A stretch of DNA of 5,891 nucleotides, from NCBI GenBank assembly GCA_027347545.1, contig DAIEQT010000397.1, forward strand, positions 1 through 5,891, given 5' to 3'. Position 1 is the first letter of the stretch; each line of letters starts with the position of its first letter. The translations under genes were made by a program, and so were the position numbers. The notes beneath the pieces were generated by a model. It had not been told where the DNA came from and did no database searches. It saw only the letters and a list, made by a program, of their open reading frames with translations. This document shows, piece by piece, positions 1-5,891 of this stretch. The DNA is from Ignavibacteria bacterium (GTDB lineage Bacteria; Bacteroidota; Ignavibacteria; Ignavibacteriales; Melioribacteraceae).

Positions 1-160
1 ACATACTTATAGTGGTTTCAGCGGCGCTTACAATCCACTTGGCAAAGAACTGCTCTCGGTGGAAAACGATGAAGGTATTTTTGAAGTTGAGATAAATATT
101 AATGAAGTAAGGGAAACCAGAGAGTCGCTTCCTTTCCTAAAAGACATGAAGTTGATTTAA
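1..160 (+). CDS. Carbon-nitrogen hydrolase (nitrilase/omega-amidase type), C-terminal end only
   Basis: The frame beginning at base 2 is open from the window edge to TAA at 158-160 and gives the last 52 residues of a protein. The visible part reads YSGFSGAYNPLGKEL, then an acidic stretch, FEVEINI, and ends with SLPFLKDMKLI. This matches the C-terminal pattern of the nitrilase superfamily (a 'Y-x-G-x-S ... dPlG ... E-I-d ... R ... P-x-l-k-D' end), closest to omega-amidase-like members that hydrolyse the amide of alpha-keto acids such as 2-oxoglutaramate. The catalytic Glu-Lys-Cys triad lies upstream of the window, so activity and substrate cannot be checked. It lies 98 bases upstream of the carboxyltransferase on the same strand. 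There is no clear terminator hairpin between them, so co-transcription is possible but not shown. Confidence 0.72.
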   Translation, partial: HTYSGFSGAYNPLGKELLSVENDEGIFEVEININEVRETRESLPFLKDMKLI

Positions 161-258
161 GAAATCCCAAATAAGACATCTCTATTCTTTCTTCGGCGTA
201 ATTTCTGTAAGTTTGCAACGTATTTCTTCAAATCTATCCACAGTGTGTGTGAGGTAAA

Positions 259-1803
259 ATGTCTATTCTTAGTAAGTTGAAAGATTTTCTCTTTCGCCAG
301 GAAGCTATGAGCGTTGGCGGCGGTGAAAAAGCAATTCAAAAACAAAAAGCTACAGGTAAATTAACAGCGCGCGAACGTATTGATGCTCTGCTCGATCCGG
401 GAACCTTCTTTGAATTCGATTTATTTGTTAAGCATGCCGGTAAAGATTTTGGCATGGATAAGAAAGAACTTGCTGCCGATGGCGTTATCACCGGAACCGG
501 AATGATTATCGGGCATCCGGTTTGTATTTTCGCACAAGATTTTACAGTAGCCGGCGGTTCGTTAGGTTTGGCTCACGCCAGAAAAATCACCAAGATTATG
601 GATCATTCACTAAAAATGGGAATTCCGCTTATTGGTATTAACGATTCCGGCGGAGCGAGAATACAAGAAGGCGTAAACTCTTTAGCCGGTTATGGCGAAA
701 TCTTCTACCGCAATACTCTGGCAAGCGGAGTTATTCCGCAAATTTCTGTAATTCTTGGTCCATGTGCGGGCGGCGCGGTTTATTCCCCGGCTCTAACAGA
801 CTTTGTGTTTGTCGTTGATCAGATTTCCAAAATGTTTATTACAGGTCCGGAAGTAATTAAAACCGTTCTCGGCGAAGAAATCTCGATGGAAGATTTGGGT
901 GGCGCGAGAATTCAAAGTGAGATGACCGGAAACGCTCACTTCTTTGCAAGAGATGAATATGAATGTTTCGAGCAGATTAGAAAATTGCTTTCCTATATTC
1001 CTTGGAATAATGCTAAGAAAGCTGATCCTTATACTCCAAAGAAACCAAAACCGGAATACTTGATTGAGAAAATCATTCCTTCCGATCCAACTCAGCCTTA
1101 TGATATACGCGATGTAATTTATTCCGTAGTAGATGATTCCGATTTCTTTGAAGTTCAGCAATATTGGGCAGCCAACATTGTAATTGGCTTTGCTAGACTA
1201 AACGGACAATCCGTTGGTATCATTGGCAATCAGCCGGCAGTTTTAGCCGGAGTATTGGATGTTGATTCTTCGAACAAAGCTGCGCGGTTCATCCGCTTCT
1301 GTGATGCTTTCAATATTCCACTCTTAACACTTGTTGATCTCCCCGGTTATCTTCCCGGTGTTGATCAAGAGCATGCCGCTGTTATTCGCCACGGCGCAAA
1401 AGTGCTCTATTCATACAGCGAAGCTACCGTTCTTAAAATGACAGTGATTTTGAGAAAGGCTTACGGCGGCGGTTACATCGCTATGTGTTCGCGTCACTTA
1501 GGCGCTGATTTTGTTTACGCTTGGCCAACCGCTGAAATAGCGGTAATGGGACCGGAAGGCGCCGCGAACATTATTTTCAAAAATGAAATTACTACTGCGG
1601 CTGACCCGAACGCGATGCGCCAGCAGAAAGTAAAAGAATACACGGAGAAGTTTGCAAATCCTTACGTTGCCGCTGCTAACGGTTATATAGATGCAGTTAT
1701 TAATCCGGAAGAAACTAGAAGAATCTTAATTCATACATTAAACTTATCCGCACAGAAGAAAGAATCTCGTCCGGCTAAGAAACATGGAATCCCACCTTTT
1801 TAA
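259..1803 (+). CDS. Acyl-CoA carboxyltransferase (propionyl-/methylmalonyl-CoA type, PccB/MmdA family)
   Basis: This is a complete 514-residue biotin-dependent carboxyltransferase, the normal family length. It moves a carboxyl group between carboxybiotin on the carrier protein and an acyl-CoA such as propionyl-CoA or acetyl-CoA, in the cytoplasm. The N-terminus has the usual GGG-x-x-x-I then GKLTARERI (residues 20-41), the region before the first crotonase-like fold. The first active-site half carries VAGGSLG (97-103), NDSGGARIQEG (128-138) and GPCAGGAVYSPAL (167-179). The second half carries AYGGGYIAM (401-409) and AWPTAEIAVMGPEGAANI (421-438). The end KKHGIPPF resembles the KKHGNIPL end of PccB proteins. 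The ATG at 259 is preceded by GAGGT at 251-255, a short but usable ribosome site, and leaves the standard N-terminal length. The gene is followed after 3 bases by the carrier protein gene. It could also be the alpha subunit of a methylmalonyl-CoA decarboxylase, because GPEGAANIIF is common there; no membrane subunit is visible to support that. Confidence 0.95.
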   Translation: MSILSKLKDFLFRQEAMSVGGGEKAIQKQKATGKLTARERIDALLDPGTFFEFDLFVKHAGKDFGMDKKELAADGVITGTGMIIGHPVCIFAQDFTVAGGSLGLAHARKITKIMDHSLKMGIPLIGINDSGGARIQEGVNSLAGYGEIFYRNTLASGVIPQISVILGPCAGGAVYSPALTDFVFVVDQISKMFITGPEVIKTVLGEEISMEDLGGARIQSEMTGNAHFFARDEYECFEQIRKLLSYIPWNNAKKADPYTPKKPKPEYLIEKIIPSDPTQPYDIRDVIYSVVDDSDFFEVQQYWAANIVIGFARLNGQSVGIIGNQPAVLAGVLDVDSSNKAARFIRFCDAFNIPLLTLVDLPGYLPGVDQEHAAVIRHGAKVLYSYSEATVLKMTVILRKAYGGGYIAMCSRHLGADFVYAWPTAEIAVMGPEGAANIIFKNEITTAADPNAMRQQKVKEYTEKFANPYVAAANGYIDAVINPEETRRILIHTLNLSAQKKESRPAKKHGIPPF

Positions 1804-1806
1804 GCT

Positions 1807-2121
1807 ATGGCAGAACTAAAACAGAACCAACTCGTGATAGATGATACCGTTTATGAAACGAAGCTTACGCGTAAGTTTCGTCTTCGTAAAAAGTATGAAG
1901 CACCGAACCCGAAACATTTGAATGCGTTCATTCCGGGAATCATTAGAGATATACTTGTTAAACCGGGACAACATGTGAAGGAAGGTCAAAAACTTCTTAC
2001 TCTTGAAGCGATGAAGATGAAGAATACTGTTACTTCTCACATTGATGGAAAGATTAAGGATGTAAAAATTTCTGCCGGTGAAATGGTTACCAAAAACCAG
2101 CTTATAATTGAGTTTGAGTAA
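1807..2121 (+). CDS. Biotin carboxyl carrier protein (biotin/lipoyl attachment domain)
   Basis: This 104-residue protein carries biotin between a biotin carboxylase and the carboxyltransferase encoded just upstream. The biotinyl domain covers about residues 38-104: FIPGIIRDILVKPG forms the first half, EAMKMKN (67-73) is the biotinylation loop with Lys70 as the expected modified residue, and DGKIKDVKISAGEMV is the mirrored second half. The N-terminal 37 residues are short and basic (TRKFRLRKKY), without the Pro/Ala-rich hinge of longer carriers and without a membrane segment. This agrees with small soluble carriers found beside acyl-CoA carboxyltransferases in Bacteroidota relatives. The ATG lies 3 bases after the upstream stop, and no Shine-Dalgarno match is seen before it, so translation is probably coupled to the upstream gene. 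Lys70 in MKM argues for biotin rather than lipoate. Confidence 0.93.
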   Translation: MAELKQNQLVIDDTVYETKLTRKFRLRKKYEAPNPKHLNAFIPGIIRDILVKPGQHVKEGQKLLTLEAMKMKNTVTSHIDGKIKDVKISAGEMVTKNQLIIEFE

Positions 2122-2134
2122 AACTAATTCGTTG

Positions 2135-2158
2135 AGACGCACTATATCAAGTGCGTCT
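2135..2158. terminator. Hairpin at the convergent gene junction; likely terminator, also REP-like
   Basis: Arms AGACGCACT (2135-2143) and AGTGCGTCT (2150-2158) pair perfectly over 9 bp around a 6-base loop. On the + strand the stem is followed by TTTACTTTT, a moderate T-tract 14 bases after the carrier-protein stop, so it may terminate the carboxylase operon. It also lies 7 bases beyond the transposase stop on the - strand. The AGACG/CGTCT foot is shared with two hairpins inside the transposase gene, so it may equally be a REP copy marking the transposase's 3' side. Both roles are compatible. Confidence 0.6.
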
Positions 2159-2164
2159 TTACTT

Positions 2165-2755
2165 TTACAAATCAAAAATATTTTCCGGTTGGCTTTTCTC
2201 TAAATCCCACTTAAGCGGGTTTTGTTCAATATACCTACGGATGTTATAAAGCTCTCTTTCATTACGAATTATGGGGTCGTAATAGCCCGGCTGCCAAGAA
2301 AAATTTGTTATTCCGCGATAACGAATTCGTTTTGTACAAACAGATTTGAATTGACCTATGATTGATCCGAGCGAATTTGCTTTCAGTGTTTCCGCAGAGA
2401 CGATGCGCTGCATCGTCTCATTTTTATTTATTTGTATGCTGCCGTTTTGTTTTAGACGACCCAGCGGGTCGTATCTACGTATTGTTTCATTAATTATGAT
2501 TATTCCATGCACGTGATTTGGCATTACGACAAAATAATCTAATCCGACATTTTTTCTTATCTCTTTTGTTTTCAACCATTCATCTTCAACTATTTTCCCC
2601 AAATCATTCAAAACCATCTCTCCATTTTCAACTTTGCCAAAATATTCAACATGGTCATTGGTGTTTATGGTTACATAATACCACCAAGGAGATGAATAAT
2701 CCCATTCTTTCAATCTTGTTGATTCGATGCGGAAGGCATCTTGGAACTTTGTCAT
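2165..2755 (-). CDS. REP-associated tyrosine transposase (RAYT; HUH/Y1, IS200-like family)
   Basis: This 196-residue protein belongs to the Y1 transposases related to TnpA of IS200/IS605, in the subgroup that is usually single-copy and acts on REP palindromes. These enzymes nick single-stranded DNA at hairpins using one tyrosine. Visible signatures in order are RIESTRLKEWDYSSPWWYYVTI (split at residues 9-30; the family's N-terminal strand region), VVMPNHVHGI with the HUH pair His81/His83, NSLGSIIGQFKS (127-138), and RRYIEQNPLKW (173-183) with Tyr175 as the probable nucleophile. Length is within the family range and the reading frame is intact, so it may be active. Between HGI and NSLG lies a segment of about 40 residues partly encoded by two hairpins. 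In YYDPIIRNE (158-166) the family usually has His where Pro161 stands. The ATG at 2755 fits the family start; only a weak AAAGACGG precedes it. It follows lptD on the same strand and is probably an insertion into the gap. Confidence 0.93.
   Translation of the reverse strand: MTKFQDAFRIESTRLKEWDYSSPWWYYVTINTNDHVEYFGKVENGEMVLNDLGKIVEDEWLKTKEIRKNVGLDYFVVMPNHVHGIIIINETIRRYDPLGRLKQNGSIQINKNETMQRIVSAETLKANSLGSIIGQFKSVCTKRIRYRGITNFSWQPGYYDPIIRNERELYNIRRYIEQNPLKWDLEKSQPENIFDL
2397..2419. repeat. REP-like palindrome inside the transposase gene (copy 1)
   Basis: GAGACGATGC (2397-2406) and GCATCGTCTC (2410-2419) are perfect 10-bp inverted arms separated by GCT. The stem foot AGACG/CGTCT is the same as in the hairpins at 2135-2158 and 2454-2474. 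On the coding (-) strand it spans the residues ETMQRIVS of the transposase (113-120), without breaking the frame. Confidence 0.75.
2454..2478. repeat. REP-like palindrome inside the transposase gene (copy 2)
   Basis: AGACGACCC (2454-2462) and GGGTCGTAT (2466-2474) form a stem of nine positions with one mismatch around an AGC loop; the inner 7 bp are perfect. It is followed by CTAC (2475-2478), which reads GTAG just 5' of the hairpin on the - strand, the tetranucleotide typically found at the foot of REP sequences recognised by RAYTs. It encodes RRYDPLGRL (93-101) of the transposase in frame. Confidence 0.72.
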
Positions 2756-2786
2756 AACCGTCTTTTAACTGTTAACAAGATTTTGC

Positions 2787-2812
2787 GGGATTGGTCTGAG
2801 ACCAATCCCTAC
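2787..2812. repeat. REP-like palindrome between lptD and the transposase gene
   Basis: GGGATTGGTCT (2787-2797) and AGACCAATCCC (2799-2809) are perfect 11-bp inverted arms with one central base. The adjoining CTAC (2809-2812) reads GTAG on the - strand at the hairpin's 5' foot, as in REP elements. It lies 32 bases upstream of the transposase start and 12 bases after the lptD stop. No T-tract follows on the - strand, so it is a poor match for a simple intrinsic terminator of lptD, although it could protect the mRNA 3' end. Confidence 0.75.
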
Positions 2813-2821
2813 ATTTTCAAT

Positions 2822-5458
2822 TTATCTTCTCCCCGAGTAAATACCATCCGACTTTGTAACTTTTATGTCTTGCAGTTCCGGCGCTTTCATTCTTATTTCG
2901 AAACGGAAGCCGCTGTAATTGCCAAGCGGATTCCAAGAGAAATTCATCTCCCAGCAATGCAGATCCCTATAAACAGTAATCTGAGGTGCAGAGACTTTCT
3001 TATCCTTGAAATCATAACTTCCGCGAACAGTAAATTTCCAATTCTTAGTTAAGCTAAATCCAAGATCGGCACTTAGATTGGAAGACACATCTGATTGAGT
3101 TGGATTGGGTTTCGAAAAATTATAATTATAACTCAAACTCAAATTCCATGGAATTGAAAGATCAGGCGATTGTGAATCATCGTACAATGCGATAAAGTCT
3201 TTCTTCTCAATTGCTACTTGTTCTTCATTTTCTTCTGGAGCTTTTCGTTTTGCCTCTTCACTCGATTTCAGTCGTTCGCCGCTTAGTGTAGAAGAAATGG
3301 AAAAATTTAAGTTGGTTAATCTTAACAATCCTTTTCCGTTTGAGGCAAGATACCGATTAACATATTTATAATATTCCTGTCCGTACTGATTCTTTTCAAT
3401 AATCTGATCGTAAAAAGTATACGAAGAGTAACCGTCAAGATTTAACAACTCTCCTATTTGAGTTCTATATCTTAAACTTAGTGGCTGTAACTTCATGCTG
3501 TCTGCAGTAAAATCGTAACCAAGACTTGCATCAAAATTGAGTAGCTGAATTTTCTTTTGTTCCTTTGTTGTATCGCCGGGAGTTTTTGCCATCTTCATTT
3601 CAAAAACGTTACCGAGAGAAAAGTTGATGCTCTGACTTCTTCCGCTACTAACTCCTTGAAATACCTCTCTAGTAAATTTATCATATCTAACTTTTTTGCC
3701 GGTCGAGTCTTTATAGAAATCATAGTAGCCCCAAACATCGTCGGAGAAATCGGGTTGGTAATTGTATGAAACACTTGGCATTAAAGTGTGGCGGAACGAC
3801 TCAACTCCGAGAAAGTTTGGATTCATCACACCGTAAACTTTTGTTGATGCTGAAACGCCCATACTGAATGTGCGCACGAAATTCAATTCTTTAACGGAAG
3901 AATCGAGAACAGTATCGCGCACTTCGCTCTTACCGTTCGGGTAAAAATGTACATACTTAGCCGATTCCAACTTCAAACGCTTGTTATACCATTTCTCTTG
4001 GTAACTAAAACTTGGCGAAACGTTTATATATCCAACCTTAGGAGAAAAATTGAGATTAATATTATGAAGCGCTCCCATCTTATTAACTTTAACACCTTCG
4101 CGTTTCGAATTCGAATTAGAAAACTGACCGGAATATGTGATACCAAGTAACTCATACCACTTTTGCTTTCCTTCTGCGAAAGAGCTTTCTCTTCTGAAAG
4201 GATAAAACACATTTTGTGAATAACTAACGTTTGGCAAGGATTCTTCAATGTCGCCGGAATCTAAATATTGAGTACGACTGTAGTTCATTGATATGCTTGA
4301 GTTATCCCAACTTTTTGAAAATGAAGCGGCTGAATAAATCTGCTGAGAAAGTAAAGTGTTATAGTCCATGCTATTTTTGTTCAGATAATCTTGAGAAACA
4401 AACCGCAAGTTAGCGCTGAACTGGAATGTAGGGTCAAATTGCTGGGAATGAGACCAAGATAAATTCCAATCTGTAACATCTTCTTTCTTGGAAATTGGAT
4501 CACTTGTTTCACCAATGGATGTTTTAGTAATTCCAGCATCTAAGGAGCCATTAAAATCGTAGCGCTTTGCATAACGGAAACGGCTCCGTGCACCCCATCC
4601 TCCTTTTGTGAAATAATCTCCGGTTAAAGCTAAATCCATGTAATCACTTGCTGCCCAAAAGTAACCGAAGTTTCTAAAAGACTGACCAAGCCTGTTATCT
4701 TGACCAAAAGCAGGAATAATAATTCCGGAACGTCTGCCGGTTTCGTTTGGTATTACAGCAAAAGGAATTGGAATTGGAAGCGGCACTCCGCCGATATACA
4801 TAAAAATCCACTTTGCAATAATTTTATCCTTCTGCATTACCTTCATCTGGCTTGCGGTAAAGTAAGTATGCGGCGTGTCGCTTTCGCACGAAGTAAACAT
4901 TCCATCTTCAATGAAGTAAGTTGTTTTATCAACTTTCTTTACTTTCTCACCTTCGTAACGCTGCTCTTTATCTTTTTTCTTAGCAAGCGAAATGTAACCT
5001 CGTTGAGTTTTGAAATTATGCTGGATATAACTTCCCTCAAATGTTTCGCCCCCTTCGGTAAGATGCGGATTACCTTTCAACTTAACTTTTGCAGTATCGG
5101 ATGTATCTTCAATTCCAAACGCTTCCAGTTCGTTCTTTTGGTAATCAATAAAAATTTTCGCGCTTTTCAAATCGGTACTCTTGTACTTCAATTCGCCCGA
5201 GCCATACAAATACATTTTTTTCTTTTTTACTTGGAAGATGAGCGAATCCGAAGCGGCGGCGTTGATTACAGCATCTACATCAAATTGTTTTTTCGGTTTG
5301 GTGGAATCCGGAACAGCTAACGAATCCGCTTTAATAGTTTTGGTAGTATCCGGCTTTGAAATTGGGATAACACTTTCCTTCTGTTGAGCGAACAACAAAG
5401 AAGAAAAAAGAAATGTTATGATGAAAAATGTTTTTATCTGGTTTATCATTGTGTACAT
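2822..5458 (-). CDS. lptD: LptD-type outer-membrane LPS-assembly protein
   Basis: From the ATG at 5458 this is an 878-residue protein. In the family, LptD is the outer-membrane beta-barrel, plugged by the lipoprotein LptE, that inserts lipopolysaccharide into the outer leaflet. Residues 1-24 are a signal peptide (MINQIK then a hydrophobic core ending SSLLFA before QQ). About 58-184 is the periplasmic OstA/LptA-like jellyroll (LIFQVKKKKMYLYGSGELKY and following repeats). The barrel starts near MFTSCESD (187-194), followed by the family pattern GGVPLPIPIPFAVIP, RRSGIIIP and a long series of alternating beta strands up to CWEMNFSWNPLGNYSGF near the end. There are only two cysteines, Cys191 and Cys835, placed where an N-domain-to-barrel disulfide would form. 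An acidic/lysine-rich loop (SSEEAKRKAPEENEEQ) is probably surface or turn. Other starts are a GTG at 5476 inside a palindrome, which is unlikely, and an ATG at 5449 that gives a tidier signal peptide. No clear ribosome site separates the ATGs. Confidence 0.9.
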   Translation of the reverse strand: MYTMINQIKTFFIITFLFSSLLFAQQKESVIPISKPDTTKTIKADSLAVPDSTKPKKQFDVDAVINAAASDSLIFQVKKKKMYLYGSGELKYKSTDLKSAKIFIDYQKNELEAFGIEDTSDTAKVKLKGNPHLTEGGETFEGSYIQHNFKTQRGYISLAKKKDKEQRYEGEKVKKVDKTTYFIEDGMFTSCESDTPHTYFTASQMKVMQKDKIIAKWIFMYIGGVPLPIPIPFAVIPNETGRRSGIIIPAFGQDNRLGQSFRNFGYFWAASDYMDLALTGDYFTKGGWGARSRFRYAKRYDFNGSLDAGITKTSIGETSDPISKKEDVTDWNLSWSHSQQFDPTFQFSANLRFVSQDYLNKNSMDYNTLLSQQIYSAASFSKSWDNSSISMNYSRTQYLDSGDIEESLPNVSYSQNVFYPFRRESSFAEGKQKWYELLGITYSGQFSNSNSKREGVKVNKMGALHNINLNFSPKVGYINVSPSFSYQEKWYNKRLKLESAKYVHFYPNGKSEVRDTVLDSSVKELNFVRTFSMGVSASTKVYGVMNPNFLGVESFRHTLMPSVSYNYQPDFSDDVWGYYDFYKDSTGKKVRYDKFTREVFQGVSSGRSQSINFSLGNVFEMKMAKTPGDTTKEQKKIQLLNFDASLGYDFTADSMKLQPLSLRYRTQIGELLNLDGYSSYTFYDQIIEKNQYGQEYYKYVNRYLASNGKGLLRLTNLNFSISSTLSGERLKSSEEAKRKAPEENEEQVAIEKKDFIALYDDSQSPDLSIPWNLSLSYNYNFSKPNPTQSDVSSNLSADLGFSLTKNWKFTVRGSYDFKDKKVSAPQITVYRDLHCWEMNFSWNPLGNYSGFRFEIRMKAPELQDIKVTKSDGIYSGRR

Positions 5459-5468
5459 TTTATGCTTC

Positions 5469-5492
5469 AACCCCACGATTTATCGTGGGGTT
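5469..5492. repeat. Perfect 11-bp palindrome in the lptD leader, REP-like
   Basis: AACCCCACGAT (5469-5479) and ATCGTGGGGTT (5482-5492) are perfect inverted arms with a 2-base centre. The hairpin ends 10 bases before the ATG at 5458, on the 5' side of lptD. In the mRNA it would be a strong stem-loop close to the start codon. Its form, a short GC-rich stem in an intergenic gap, is that of a dispersed REP-like repeat. Its sequence is unlike the AGACG-foot hairpins, and no T-tract makes it a clear terminator for the upstream gene: the - strand continues GAAGCATAAAATG. Confidence 0.72.
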
Positions 5493-5567
5493 ATGCATAA
5501 TAATTTAGTCACTCATTTCTTCGAAAAATATCTTATTGGAATCATAATCATTTTCAGTTTGCTTAGC

Positions 5568-5891
5568 TCAATTAAAAGTCTTATCAACAATAGTAATTTC
5601 TTCCGGATACTTTATGTTGCCAATTGGTGTACCTAGCGAAGGCTGTGCTTTAAGTTTTAGATTGGAAGTTGAACCGCCGGCACCGGAAACTTGCAAAATT
5701 AACCCGAGCAAATCATCCAAACTTTTTTCTTTGAACGATTTCGCGAGATCAAATTGAATTTGCAACGGAATAATTGCCGCTTCACCTCTGCCGGGGACAA
5801 GAACCGGGTTTGCTAATCCTCCGCTAACAACTTCTTTATCATTCACAAACAAACGCCACGGAAAGTTTACTATGCTAATATCTGTTGCGGG
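5568..5891 (-). CDS. Possible LEA type 2-like (WHy/LEA14 fold) protein, C-terminal part
   Basis: The frame is open from the window edge to TGA at 5568-5570 and shows the last 107 residues; the N-terminus lies beyond the window. A TTG codon at 5852 is internal, because the frame continues upstream as IVNFPWRLFVNDKEVVSGGL. The pattern of a small strand with a 'v-n-d-k-e-v-v-s-G-g-l' turn, then VLVPGRGEAAIIPLQIQFDL and a helix SFKEKSLDDLL, is reminiscent of LEA type 2 / WHy domains, where a short strand and G-loop precede a 'vpa-g...v.vPv.v' strand pair. In bacteria these are often lipoproteins of unknown role. The call rests on pattern memory alone, so 'hypothetical protein' is the safe name. 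It is co-oriented with lptD, with a gap of 109 bases to the ATG at 5458, and could share its transcript. Confidence 0.5.
   Translation of the reverse strand, partial: PATDISIVNFPWRLFVNDKEVVSGGLANPVLVPGRGEAAIIPLQIQFDLAKSFKEKSLDDLLGLILQVSGAGGSTSNLKLKAQPSLGTPIGNIKYPEEITIVDKTFN

Noticed and set aside
208..215. TAAGTTTG, matching the Bacteroidota -7 promoter pattern TAnnTTTG, upstream of the carboxyltransferase
   Set aside because: No TTTG-type -33 element is found at the right distance, and an 8-base degenerate match is easily random.
793..1161. A 122-codon open frame on the - strand, antisense to the carboxyltransferase
   Set aside because: It lies wholly inside a strongly recognised gene, and its product shows no domain.
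1816..2175. A 119-codon - strand frame across the biotin carrier gene
   Set aside because: It overlaps both the carrier gene and the transposase end; the + strand frame carries the EAMKMKN biotin motif.
2274..2280. GGGTCGT repeated from the hairpin arm at 2466-2472, where the transposase has Pro instead of the usual His
   Set aside because: It is a single 7-base match with no partner arm nearby; likely chance or codon-level coincidence.
2765..2775. Small palindrome TTAAC-T-GTTAA before the transposase start
   Set aside because: Only 5-bp AT-rich arms, expected by chance in this composition.
4700..5320. A 206-codon open frame on the + strand, antisense to lptD
   Set aside because: The - strand frame has clear LptD motifs and spans the whole region; the antisense product is a low-complexity Phe/Leu-rich shadow without a start context.
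5474..5476. GTG as the lptD start codon
   Set aside because: It lies within the palindrome and adds six residues with no match to a signal-peptide start; ATG codons at 5458 and 5449 fit better.

Overview
The window looks like chromosomal DNA from a Gram-negative bacterium of the Bacteroidota/Chlorobi/Ignavibacteriota group. The evidence is an AT-leaning composition, mostly weak Shine-Dalgarno signals, an LptD outer-membrane protein with a Bacteroidota-style short signal peptide, and a stand-alone biotin carrier of the kind encoded next to acyl-CoA carboxyltransferases in that group. The assignment is inference, since no rRNA or marker gene is present.

Layout. Positions 1-2121 are read on the + strand: the 3' end of a carbon-nitrogen hydrolase (nitrilase superfamily), then a complete acyl-CoA carboxyltransferase (propionyl-CoA carboxylase beta / methylmalonyl-CoA decarboxylase alpha family, 514 aa), and 3 bases later a 104-aa biotinyl carrier protein. 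Positions 2165-5891 are read on the - strand: an unidentified, possibly LEA type 2-like protein cut by the window end, a full-length LptD-type LPS-assembly protein, and a REP-associated tyrosine transposase (RAYT, HUH/Y1 family). The two blocks converge at 2122-2164, where a hairpin followed by T residues sits.

Function. The carboxyltransferase and carrier form two of the three parts of a biotin-dependent carboxylase; the biotin carboxylase, or the membrane subunit of a decarboxylase, is not in the window. LptD is the outer-membrane translocon for LPS and is unrelated to the carboxylase block. The transposase sits in the gap between the two blocks, as expected for a RAYT, a single-copy domesticated-looking relative of IS200 transposases that works on REP palindromes.

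The most interesting signal is a set of five short, near-perfect palindromes. Three of them (2135-2158, 2397-2419, 2454-2474) share the same stem foot, AGACG/CGTCT, but have different stem tops that still pair. Two of these three lie inside the RAYT coding sequence, in frame, in the variable segment between the HUH motif and the C-terminal catalytic region. A fourth (2787-2809) lies just upstream of the RAYT start, and a fifth (5469-5492) lies in the leader of lptD. This looks like a RAYT/REP system in which REP-like hairpins have been absorbed into the transposase's own gene. No other new system was seen: there is no CRISPR array, RNA gene or phage module.
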